A DNA stretch of 33,481 nt from Candidatus Firestonebacteria bacterium RIFOXYD2_FULL_39_29 (GTDB taxonomy: Bacteria; Oederibacteriota; D2-FULL-39-29): assembly GCA_001778375.1 (NCBI GenBank), contig MFGV01000029.1, positions 1 through 33,481 on the forward strand. The letters are read 5' to 3'. The notes beneath the pieces are model-generated. The model ran no database searches, was not told the origin of the DNA, and was given only the letters and a program-made list of their open reading frames with translations. A program made the translations under genes and the position numbers. How positions within the stretch are numbered: the stretch's first letter is position 1; every line of letters begins with the position of its first letter. This document shows positions 23,809 to 30,430 of this stretch, one piece after another.

Positions 23809-24549
23809 ATGAAATACACATTTTTCTTAGATGAGACAGGGGATCATGGTTTGAGTTTTATTGACAAAAACTTTCCTCTTTTTTTGTTGTGTGGATGTCT
23901 TATAAGCGAAGATGATCTTTTAGATATTGAGACTGCTTTAAATGAATTTAAAATCAAATATTTTGGAAGCAAGTCTGTAGTTTTACATTCCAGAGAAATA
24001 AGAAAATGCGAGGGAGCCTTTCAGGTACTTTTTGATACGAAGTTGAAATCACAGTTTTATAATGATTTGAATGGGTTGTTGGAAAAGGCGAACATAACGA
24101 TTATTGGTGCAGGGATAAATAAAGAAGAATACATTAAAAAGTACGGGAAAGATGCAAAGGATCCTTATAGTATTTGTCTGTCGTTCGTTATAGAAAGAAT
24201 GACTTTTTGTCTTGACAAAAAAGATAACGATGGCAAAGCTGAAATTATTGTTGAGAAAAGAGGAAAGAAAGAAGATGTAATGCTTGAAGCGCATTTTAAT
24301 TCAATAAATGATAGGGGAACCTTTTACGTTACGAGGCAAAGGATGCAAAAAAGAATACTCGGATTTAGTTTTTTGCATAAGCTTGATAATAATATCGGCT
24401 TGCAGTTGTCGGACTTGATTGCTTATCCACTGGCAAGAAAGACTCTCTATCCGGAAGTACACTATATTCCATTCCAGATACTGGAAAAGAAAATATACTG
24501 TAATGATATTGGCGAATACAAGGGATGGGGTTTGAAAATATTCCCATAA
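23809..24549 (+). CDS. DUF3800 domain protein
   Basis: This 246-residue protein matches DUF3800, predicted to have an RNase H-like fold. The N-terminal strand carries the family motif as FFLDETGDHG (D8, E9). A middle section has SICLSFVIERMTF, a strand IIVEKRGKKEDVMLEAHFN follows, and the C-terminal part has the conserved LQLSDLIAYPLARK. These acidic residues would form a metal-dependent nuclease-like site. ATG 23809 follows AGGTGA. It is more AT-rich than the epimerase gene upstream, suggesting separate acquisition. A candidate structured RNA gene on the opposite strand terminates at its stop codon. DUF3800 genes are known from mobile and defence-like settings; the biochemical role is not established. 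Confidence 0.85.
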   Translation: MKYTFFLDETGDHGLSFIDKNFPLFLLCGCLISEDDLLDIETALNEFKIKYFGSKSVVLHSREIRKCEGAFQVLFDTKLKSQFYNDLNGLLEKANITIIGAGINKEEYIKKYGKDAKDPYSICLSFVIERMTFCLDKKDNDGKAEIIVEKRGKKEDVMLEAHFNSINDRGTFYVTRQRMQKRILGFSFLHKLDNNIGLQLSDLIAYPLARKTLYPEVHYIPFQILEKKIYCNDIGEYKGWGLKIFP

Positions 24550-24576
24550 AAGCAGAAAGCCTCCCTTTCGAGAGGC
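24548..24576 (-). terminator. Rho-independent terminator of the minus-strand ncRNA
   Basis: Read on the minus strand, GCCTCTC and GGGAGGC form a 7-bp stem (24559-24576) closed by a GAAA tetraloop, followed by TTTCTGCTTTT. It ends within two bases of the DUF3800 stop codon. On the plus strand no T-run follows, so it works in the minus direction. Confidence 0.75.
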
Positions 24577-24817
24577 CTCTGTCGACCGGGAGACACCCCG
24601 ATCCTTTCAGAAAGTATTTATTTAATTTAGGGCTGTTAAGTTTTGTCCAACAGTCCTCTTAAATGCCGACGGTTTTACTTGGTAAAACCTAATAACAGTA
24701 TATACTATATTTAAGGAATTTGCAATAGCCATGCAGCTCGAAAACAGGGGACTATGGCATTGTTTTGTCCCCTAAATAAAAACACCACCTGCGACCCATT
24801 CGGGTTTTCAGTGGTTC
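24548..24817 (-). ncRNA. Candidate structured non-coding RNA convergent with DUF3800
   Basis: A unit of about 270 nt runs from a predicted start near 24817 to the terminator at 24559-24548. Visible pairings (plus coordinates) are: hairpin 24784-24789 with 24810-24815, enclosing 24794-24797 with 24802-24805; stem 24746-24752 with 24767-24773 (AGGGGAC/GTCCCCT); stem 24723-24732 with 24754-24762, whose second strand lies in the loop of the previous stem, giving an H-type pseudoknot; hairpin 24671-24678 with 24682-24689 (8 bp); hairpin 24633-24637 with 24649-24653; hairpin 24584-24590 with 24597-24603; and long-range ATTTAGGG 24625-24632 with CCCTAAAT 24770-24777, which competes with the pseudoknot stem. 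No long reading frame exists. It does not match tmRNA, 6S, SRP or RNase P RNA consensus that I know. RNA motifs linked to DUF3800 genes have been described by comparative genomics; whether this is one of them is untested. Confidence 0.7.
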
Positions 24818-24823
24818 AGTATT

Positions 24824-24852
24824 ATTATAGTAAAAAGAATAGGTTTTGTCAA
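24824..24852 (-). promoter_or_regulatory. Consensus sigma70-type promoter of the ncRNA
   Basis: On the minus strand TTGACA (24852-24847) and TATAAT (24829-24824) match consensus at all twelve positions with a 17-base spacer. No ribosome-binding site or reading frame follows, so the transcript is expected to be non-coding and highly expressed unless repressed. Confidence 0.9.
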
Positions 24853-25058
24853 GGTAGTCACAGAAATTGCAGGAATTCCTCAAGAAGGAAAAAGTACGTA
24901 TTTTTTCCTTGTAGTTGATCAATTTATTGAGCGTTTTTAAGGCGCCCGATGAATCTGGCAGCTACAAAATTACGAAAATAACCGTCATGAGGAATTTCTT
25001 AGATGTTATTATAAAAACGCTGGATTCCGGCTCTGAGTCCGGAATAACAAAGGAAAAC
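24853..25058. other. Gap with hairpin and a palindromic GGATTCCGG...CCGGAATAAC repeat
   Basis: A 9-bp hairpin, AAGGAAAAA (24885-24893) with TTTTTCCTT (24902-24910), comes first. ATTCCGG (25024-25030) and CCGGAAT (25039-25045) then form an inverted repeat in the frame CTGGATTCC to GGAATAAC, the reverse-complement layout of the repeat at 11716-11748. A reading frame from TTG 24915 or ATG 24987 into the next gene crosses this repeat and is probably not translated. Confidence 0.5.
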
Positions 25059-25622
25059 ATGCGAACAGAGGGGAAGATTCAAAGTACTCCAAGAATATAT
25101 CTGCTGACAGCTTGGACTATAATGCGCAGCCCGTTCTTTATGATTACTTTTTCTTTCGCACTGTTTGGTCTGGGTATTGTGTTATTGAATAAAAAAGAAG
25201 TTTTAGAGGGTTTCGTACATTTCATGACAGTTGTTTTGGGCAGCATTCCGGAAATTGTTACATGGGTAATAGTATCTGATGAATTTATAGCGGCTTTCAC
25301 TGTTATATCTGTTTTGTTATGCTTCTTTACGTTGTTCATTGAAAAGTCCTGGGCTGTTTTAGTAATCGGTATTATAAATATTATAATAAGTGTTTTTATT
25401 TATATTGTGAGATTGAGCCACTTGGCTTTTATTCCGTTATTTCTTAGTGCATATCCTTTATTGAAGTACGCTCTTTTACCGGGAAAATATAAAAAAAATA
25501 TGAAAATAGTCCTTTTTAGACAAATACCTTTTACGCTTTTAATAGTAATCATTTTTTACATGTTCGCATTTTATTGCCTTGTTCCAGGGGGGATTTTCAG
25601 CGGGTGGAGTTGTACGGATTAA
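25059..25622 (+). CDS. Hypothetical polytopic membrane protein
   Basis: I do not recognise this protein. From ATG 25059, preceded by AAAGGA, it has 187 residues and about five hydrophobic helices (about 22-45, 52-70, 75-95, 97-120, 155-180) with a short basic loop (LLPGKYKKNMK). It resembles small Yip1-like membrane proteins in layout only. An in-frame ATG at 24987 would add 24 residues, but these derive from the palindromic repeat. It ends 34 bases before the DUF2157 gene and could be co-transcribed with it. Confidence 0.6.
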   Translation: MRTEGKIQSTPRIYLLTAWTIMRSPFFMITFSFALFGLGIVLLNKKEVLEGFVHFMTVVLGSIPEIVTWVIVSDEFIAAFTVISVLLCFFTLFIEKSWAVLVIGIINIIISVFIYIVRLSHLAFIPLFLSAYPLLKYALLPGKYKKNMKIVLFRQIPFTLLIVIIFYMFAFYCLVPGGIFSGWSCTD

Positions 25623-25656
25623 GTTGATTATCATTAATAAATGTTCAGGAGGTTTT

Positions 25657-27354
25657 ATGCATGATATGGGGTGGATTATACTTGGGATCGTTGTAATATT
25701 AGGGATACCCTCGGCGATTACTTATGTTATTGTCAGGATGGTGATGTTGCGGTCGAGGGGGAGATGGCTTCAGGGGCAGATACGGCTCTGGGAGGAAGGG
25801 AAGATAATAACGCCGGATCAGACGGATGCGATACTTTCTTTCAATAAGATTAACAGGGCGGTGCCTAAAAGGAAAATTGATATGATACGGATTATCACTT
25901 TGTTCGGGGCTGTCTTTATCGGGATCGGACTCATATTTCTTGTCGCGAGCAACTGGCAGGATATTCCTGCGCATGTCAGGACGGCTACACTCCTGATACT
26001 TACTATCGGCACGCTCTGGACAGGGTACTTCCTCTCTTACGAGAACGGGAAATATCCCATCCTCGGGAAAAGTTTGATAGTTCTTTCTTCTATTCTTTGG
26101 GGAGCGACTTTGGCGCTTATTGCGCAGATATACAATCTGAGCTCTGACGGGAGCTGGGTAATCCTTATTCTTTGGGCTGCACCTTTACTTCCGCTCACGT
26201 ATTTTCTCGACAACGAGTACATATATATACTTGCCTCGGTATTATTCGGTATCTGGAACATCTCTTTCAGCGTTGGGAAGAGCTTGCCCAATTACTACTA
26301 TCCCGGGATAGTTTTCTTATGTCTTTTCCCACTGGCGAAGAAGTTTGAAAAGGGTCTGGCGCTTAACCTTGTCGGTCTCTTGATTGGTGCTTTTTACGCA
26401 GCTGCTATGAAATATGTCTACGTCCCTTATGAGATTTTCCTCGGGCTTATCGTTTACTACCTTGCAAAGCTCATAAAACCGCCGCTCACCGAAGAGTTGT
26501 TCCTGGTCTTTTCAAGCGTAGCTTTGCTTGCTTCCGGTATCGGCTTTAGCGCATCAGTTGATTTCAAGTCCCCGGATTATATCTTTATAATCCCGCTTGT
26601 TCTGATGTTCTTCTTGTCATATAAGAATAAAGCAAAGGCAAGCTTGGGTATAAACATCCTTAATGTGATGGTCTGGCTGAACTTCCTTATTGCAGCTGTC
26701 GTGAATACGTACAAACTGAAAGCCGGTGCGATTGCGAGCGGGAGTTTTGAGATATTCCTCGGAGTCATTATCTATCTTATCGGCATGGTTCATGAAAACA
26801 AAGAAGAAGATAAGGATTACGGTAACATCTATAAAATATTCGGCTTTATGATTGTCTTCGGAGTGCTCTATTTCCTTTCGTTCAACGAGATACACGATAA
26901 AGAGGTACTCAAAAACAATTTTATGACCAACATTTCCTTTGCTCTGGCAGGTCTGAGTGTCCTCGGCTTTGTGTATATATATGTAAGCGGGTTTTTGAAG
27001 ACAAAGCAGGCAAAACTCGAAGCGCTTGCGGTCGGACTTGCAGTCATCGGCACGGCCATTATGCTTTTGAACAGCGGAACGCCGAAAGCCAATGTGGTTG
27101 TAGCCAATGCGGTACTTGTAGTTATCGCCGCCGTTATGCTATTTTTCGGAATGGAAGTACAATCCCCGAAGATTTTTAATTCCGGCGTTGCCACTTTGAT
27201 CTTGTTTATCGCCACGAGGTACATGGATGTCTTCTGGAAGCTGAAAGAAAAGTCGCTCTTCTTTATAGTCAGCGGTATTTTGTTTATCGCGGGAGGCATT
27301 TTCCTTGAGAAGAAGAGAAAGGGAATTGTAGGGAGGATGAAAGATGAAAAATAG
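25657..27354 (+). CDS. DUF2157 polytopic membrane protein
   Basis: This 565-residue inner-membrane protein has a short N-terminal helix, a cytoplasmic stretch with QGQIRLWEEGKIITPDQTDAILSF, as in the N-terminal part of DUF2157 proteins, and then about 14 hydrophobic helices from IRIITLFGAVFIGIGLIFLVASNWQDIP onward. The motif ASNW.xIP at the end of the first long helix is typical of the family. ATG 25657 follows AGGAGG, so an upstream extension to 25579 is rejected. The downstream gene encodes a GDYXXLXY protein and overlaps by 11 bases; this two-gene pair is widespread and of unknown function. Confidence 0.88.
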   Translation: MHDMGWIILGIVVILGIPSAITYVIVRMVMLRSRGRWLQGQIRLWEEGKIITPDQTDAILSFNKINRAVPKRKIDMIRIITLFGAVFIGIGLIFLVASNWQDIPAHVRTATLLILTIGTLWTGYFLSYENGKYPILGKSLIVLSSILWGATLALIAQIYNLSSDGSWVILILWAAPLLPLTYFLDNEYIYILASVLFGIWNISFSVGKSLPNYYYPGIVFLCLFPLAKKFEKGLALNLVGLLIGAFYAAAMKYVYVPYEIFLGLIVYYLAKLIKPPLTEELFLVFSSVALLASGIGFSASVDFKSPDYIFIIPLVLMFFLSYKNKAKASLGINILNVMVWLNFLIAAVVNTYKLKAGAIASGSFEIFLGVIIYLIGMVHENKEEDKDYGNIYKIFGFMIVFGVLYFLSFNEIHDKEVLKNNFMTNISFALAGLSVLGFVYIYVSGFLKTKQAKLEALAVGLAVIGTAIMLLNSGTPKANVVVANAVLVVIAAVMLFFGMEVQSPKIFNSGVATLILFIATRYMDVFWKLKEKSLFFIVSGILFIAGGIFLEKKRKGIVGRMKDEK

Positions 27355-27868
27355 AATAGTCCTGATAGTTGTCTCGGCGTTATTCGTTGTCATAGCACTT
27401 GCCATGATATATTCAAAAGAAAAAGTCCTGACCGAAGGCGCTGTGATAGAGCTTGAAACCCAGCCCGTTGATCCCAGAGACCTCCTCCGCGGCGACTATG
27501 TGATACTCAGCTATAAAATAAATAATGTCAGCTTTGATAAAGATTTCGGCACGGTAACTCCCGGGAAAGAAGTGTTCGTACAGCTTGAAAAAAGGGGGAA
27601 GTATTGGGAAGTCAAGAAGGCATATTCCGATGTTCCTCAGGATGGAGTGTTTATTCAGGGCATAGTAAAAGAAAACAGATGGCAGCGAAATAGAGTTGAT
27701 TACGGTATCGAAAGCTACTTCGTCCCCGAGGGGAAGGGCAAAAAAATAGAAAATCTGATGGGCTGGAACACCAAAGACAAGATTACGGTCGAAGTCGCCG
27801 TAGACAAAGAAGGCAAAGCCGTTATAAAACAGCTTTTATTGAACGGCCAGCCGTACAGCTTCAAATAA
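27344..27868 (+). CDS. GDYXXLXY family membrane-anchored protein
   Basis: This 174-residue protein has one N-terminal helix (5-23) and an extracytoplasmic domain carrying VDPRDLLRGDYVILSY; residues 50-57 are the namesake GDYxxLxY motif. VFIQGIV and a C-terminal GKAVIKQLLLNGQPY are also typical. The ATG is inside the end of the DUF2157 gene, downstream of GGGAGGA, so the pair is translationally coupled and probably forms one membrane complex. The molecular role is not known. Confidence 0.9.
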   Translation: MKNRIVLIVVSALFVVIALAMIYSKEKVLTEGAVIELETQPVDPRDLLRGDYVILSYKINNVSFDKDFGTVTPGKEVFVQLEKRGKYWEVKKAYSDVPQDGVFIQGIVKENRWQRNRVDYGIESYFVPEGKGKKIENLMGWNTKDKITVEVAVDKEGKAVIKQLLLNGQPYSFK

Positions 27869-27884
27869 TTCAATGATGAATATT

Positions 27885-27944
27885 GTAGTTGCCCGATTAA
27901 GACCGTTCCGGCTAAGGCGGGCGCTCAATGAAATTGAGCAACAC
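27885..27944 (+). repeat. Three-way-junction inverted-repeat element, copy 2
   Basis: GTAGTT (27885-27890) is followed by a hairpin with arms GCCCG and CGGGC (27891-27895, 27918-27922) and an enlarged loop, then hairpin GCTCAAT-GAA-ATTGAGC (27923-27939) and AAC closing the outer arm. It is the reverse-complement form of the element at 17667-17713: the 17-base GCTCAAT hairpin is identical in reverse complement, while the other hairpin has diverged and gained about 15 bases. Confidence 0.8.
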
Positions 27945-27972
27945 ATTTTTAACTCGAAGGTTGGAAAGAAGG

Positions 27973-28024
27973 GTAATGTATCATTACTACATTACTTGAC
28001 AACAGCATTACTGTATTGTATAAT
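27973..28024 (+). promoter_or_regulatory. Promoter and operator of the antitoxin-toxin module
   Basis: TTGACA (27996-28001) and TATAAT (28019-28024), spaced by 17 bases, are both perfect consensus. Directly upstream GTAATGTA (27973-27980) and TACATTAC (27988-27995) form an 8-bp inverted repeat. CATTAC recurs at 27982, 27990 and 28006, the last inside the spacer. This is the layout expected for autorepression by the AbrB-type antitoxin or antitoxin-toxin complex. Confidence 0.85.
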
Positions 28025-28043
28025 ATGATTAGAGGTGACTAAT

Positions 28044-28283
28044 ATGCTTGTGAAAAAGACATATAAAAACCAGATTACGCTTCCGAAAGCGCTTTCTGAC
28101 AGGTTTCCGGGAGTTGACTACTTTGAAGCTAATGAGAATGAGACGGGTTATATTGTTTTAAAACCTGTCAAAATGATGCCTTCAAAGGAATCAAACGCTG
28201 AAATAGTGAAGAACAAAATAGCTAAACTCGGTATTAACGAAAAAGATATCGAAAAGGCGATAGAATGGGCAAGAAAGAAATAA
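28044..28283 (+). CDS. AbrB/SpoVT-type antitoxin
   Basis: This 79-residue protein starts MLVKKTYKNQITLPKALSDRFPG, a swapped-hairpin AbrB DNA-binding motif, and ends in an acidic/basic helix (ESNAEIVKNKIAKLGINEKDIEKAIEWARKK) that could wrap the toxin. I chose ATG 28044, eight bases after AGAGG; GTG 28035 would add three residues. It overlaps the PIN-domain gene by 19 bases. It should neutralise the toxin and repress the promoter at 27973-28024. Confidence 0.88.
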   Translation: MLVKKTYKNQITLPKALSDRFPGVDYFEANENETGYIVLKPVKMMPSKESNAEIVKNKIAKLGINEKDIEKAIEWARKK

Positions 28284-28723
28284 TTCCCGCCGGAGGTATC
28301 ACTTTAAAAAAGCTAAAAGTTGTTATTGATACTAATGTATTTATCTCTTCTGTCCTTTTCCGCGGTAAATTAGAGGTGCTTGTGAAAAATTGGAAAAACG
28401 GCACTTTTGAATATTTGCTTTCCAAAGAAGTTTTAAATGAATACATACGCGTTCTGCATTATTCGAAGTTTGAAATAAATTCTGTGGAAATTAAGGAAAT
28501 TGTCGACGAAGAACTTCTTCCTTACATAACTCCTGTTGTAATCCACACTAATATTAAAGTTGTTAAGAAAGATCCCGCTGATGATAAGTTCTTTGCTCTT
28601 GCCATTGCTGGTAAAGCTGATGTTATTGTCAGCGGGGATATCCATGTTCTCTCTATTAAAAAGTATAAAGCAATAGCGGTCTTAAGTCCTTTAGATTTCA
28701 TAAAAATGCTGAGGGCCGGATAA
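28265..28723 (+). CDS. PIN-domain toxin (ribonuclease)
   Basis: This 152-residue protein belongs to the putative toxin PIN family. VVIDTNVFISSVLFRG holds the first catalytic aspartate (D22), E59 lies in SKEVLNEYIRVL, D106/D107 in DPADDKFFALAIAGKADVIVSGD, and D125 closes the Mg-binding quartet, so the active site looks intact. It would cut RNA when not bound by the antitoxin. ATG 28265 lies within the antitoxin gene; a second GGAGG at about 28292 precedes the conserved start of the domain but has no usual start codon after it. Confidence 0.88.
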   Translation: MGKKEIIPAGGITLKKLKVVIDTNVFISSVLFRGKLEVLVKNWKNGTFEYLLSKEVLNEYIRVLHYSKFEINSVEIKEIVDEELLPYITPVVIHTNIKVVKKDPADDKFFALAIAGKADVIVSGDIHVLSIKKYKAIAVLSPLDFIKMLRAG

Positions 28724-28798
28724 AAAGGCACTATATATAAATATCGGTTCTCTTCGTTATACCGAATCTTTTTGCTTTCTTCTAAGTGTTTGTGTATA

Positions 28799-28804
28799 TA
28801 TAAT
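28799..28804 (+). promoter_or_regulatory. Possible -10 box before the histidine kinase
   Basis: TATAAT (28799-28804) lies 47 bases upstream of the TTG start. A TTGCTT at 28772 is 21 bases away, too far for a good -35. The call rests on the -10 only. Confidence 0.3.
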
Positions 28805-28850
28805 ATGGTTAACTTATAAAACAATATGATATTTACAGAGGAGGGGGATA

Positions 28851-29291
28851 TTGCATAATTTATCGGTTCCGCTTATAGTAATGGCATCGGTCAATTTTTA
28901 TGTTGGGATGTACTACTTTTTTCTGTATATAAAAAGACCTCAGGTCAAGGAACATCTTCCTTTTAGCTTTTTATGTATCTGCGCAGGACTTTATGATGTA
29001 TTTAGTGTCGGCCTGTATAATTCTCTTTCTGTTGATCAGGGTGTTATTTGGCAAAGGCTTCAGATTAATACAATTGGGTTTATTTCTGTATTTTTTGTAT
29101 GGTTCATCAATCTGCTTACTGAACAAAAAAGTAACCGTTTTGTTAAGATAGTTGCGGCTTGCTATGCGTTAATATTTATTGTTTCTGCTCTGGTAAGTCC
29201 TGAACTTTCAGTTACTTCTTCGAGACCGGCAATTAAACATGCTGGCTTCTTTGATATATATATAAAATTACTTATTATGAATGTGAAATAG
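28851..29291 (+). CDS. N-terminal membrane part of a frameshifted histidine kinase
   Basis: This 146-residue frame encodes about five hydrophobic helices that look like the N-terminal 7TM sensor region of histidine kinases (AGLYDVFSVGLYNSLSVDQGVIWQRLQINTIG). The start is TTG 28851, justified by the strong GAGGAGGGGG just upstream; no ATG fits. After GFFDIY the reading frame breaks within an (AT)5 tract at 29254-29263. Removing one AT unit continues the protein as YKITYYECEIGLIYMIETLF into the kinase frame at 29303. So this is the first 135 or so residues of a kinase of about 484 residues. The break may be real, phase-variable or a sequencing error. Confidence 0.8.
   Translation: MHNLSVPLIVMASVNFYVGMYYFFLYIKRPQVKEHLPFSFLCICAGLYDVFSVGLYNSLSVDQGVIWQRLQINTIGFISVFFVWFINLLTEQKSNRFVKIVAACYALIFIVSALVSPELSVTSSRPAIKHAGFFDIYIKLLIMNVK
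29254..29263 (+). repeat. (AT)5 dinucleotide tract at the kinase frameshift
   Basis: Five AT units are followed by AAAA. Loss of one unit restores a single reading frame across 28851-30307, so the tract length decides whether full-length kinase is made. Confidence 0.7.
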
Positions 29292-29302
29292 GTCTTATTT
29301 AT

Positions 29303-30307
29303 ATGATTGAAACACTGTTTACGGCTGCCTTGTACCTATACCTTATTATTCTTACTATCCAGTTTCACTTGAAATCAAAGTCTCGTGTCTTTCTTATAGT
29401 TATCATTAGTTTATTCGTATTCTTTTTTGGTGTTGTAAACGACATCCTGGTCGGTCTGCAAGTCTATTCTTTTATTTACGTGAGCGAATACGCATATTTT
29501 TCTATTATTATGGCTATGGCTTATACCCTGCTTGATAAATTTATCGGAGTTCAAACGGCTTTTGAAGAATTAAATACCAAACTTGAACTTAAGGTGCAGG
29601 AAAGAACAAAAGAAAATGAGAATTTGCATGATAAGCTTCATCAATCGGAGAAGATGGCTGCGGTCGGTCAGCTGGCGGGTGGAGTTGCGCATGAAATAAA
29701 TAATCCGATGACCATAATCCTTGGCTATGCGCAGATTGTTTTAAAACGAGTAAAAGCCGAGGATCCGGTGTCAAAGCCGCTCCTAGCGATTGAAAAAGAA
29801 GCAATAAGATGTAAGAAACTTATTGATAATCTGTTAACATTTTCAAGAGCATCTAAAATGGTAAAACAATCGGTGAGTGTTAATAAAGCAATAAAAGAAG
29901 CTATAGCGCTTATTGAAGTCCAGACAAAAATAAGGAACGTTGAGATTGTTGTGACTTATGGGGAGAACCTGCCGGATACGCTGATAGATGTGAATCAGAT
30001 CCAGCAGATAATGATAAATCTTTGTAATAATGCAATGGATGCAATGCCGGAGGGAGGGACGATAAAGGTAAATACTGCCCAGGAGGATAAATTCATTAAA
30101 ATCACCGTTGCTGATACCGGGATGGGGATTTCTGAAGAGAATAAGAAGAAATTATTCGAGCCGTTTTTTACCACAAAAGAAGTCGGAAAAGGTACCGGTT
30201 TGGGTTTAAGTATCTGTTATGAAATAACGAAGAAGCACAATGGTGAAATATCCGTAGATAGTGAGTTGGGCAAGGGTACAACTTTTACAATACGATTACC
30301 GAAATAA
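29303..30307 (+). CDS. Sensor histidine kinase, C-terminal part (HisKA-HATPase)
   Basis: The 334-residue frame has two or three more membrane helices (1-75), a coiled coil (82-115), the H-box with phospho-acceptor H130 in GQLAGGVAHEINNPM, the N-box QIMINLCNNAMDAMPEGG (235-252), G1 box DTGMGIS, F-box FEPFFTTK and G2 box GKGTGLGLSI. All catalytic boxes are intact. The true N-terminus is the frame beginning at 28851. If translation reinitiates at ATG 29303 it makes a kinase with only part of the membrane sensor. No response regulator gene lies in the window, so the target is unknown. Confidence 0.88.
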   Translation: MIETLFTAALYLYLIILTIQFHLKSKSRVFLIVIISLFVFFFGVVNDILVGLQVYSFIYVSEYAYFSIIMAMAYTLLDKFIGVQTAFEELNTKLELKVQERTKENENLHDKLHQSEKMAAVGQLAGGVAHEINNPMTIILGYAQIVLKRVKAEDPVSKPLLAIEKEAIRCKKLIDNLLTFSRASKMVKQSVSVNKAIKEAIALIEVQTKIRNVEIVVTYGENLPDTLIDVNQIQQIMINLCNNAMDAMPEGGTIKVNTAQEDKFIKITVADTGMGISEENKKKLFEPFFTTKEVGKGTGLGLSICYEITKKHNGEISVDSELGKGTTFTIRLPK

Positions 30308-30430
30308 AGCGGAGTACAGAAGACGGCGGAAGAAGAAGTACGGAAGACAGCAAGAGAAAAATGGTAATTGTATCAGAAAAAGAGGCTAATAATTTGCTAA
30401 TCTCTTCATAATATCCAAAATACTACCTGA
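30308..30430 (+). repeat. AGTACGGAAGACAG-type array and AT-rich gap
   Basis: After the kinase stop, units GGAGTACAGAAGAC, GGCGGAAGAAG and AAGTACGGAAGACAG repeat loosely (30308-30355). The remaining 75 bases up to the metallophosphoesterase remnant are AT-rich and may hold the unrecognisable remains of its lost N-terminal membrane segment. Confidence 0.5.

Noticed and set aside
24548-24817. tmRNA, because a pseudoknot is followed by GCAAAT, like PK1 and a resume codon
   Set aside because: No tRNA-like domain, no GGTTCGAATCC-type T-arm, no CCA end and no plausible tag peptide ending in LAA. 6S, SRP and RNase P RNA were also rejected for lack of their conserved cores.
24915-25058. N-terminal extension of the membrane protein at 25059
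   Set aside because: It crosses a palindromic repeat; ATG 25059 has a better ribosome-binding site and directly precedes the hydrophobic part.
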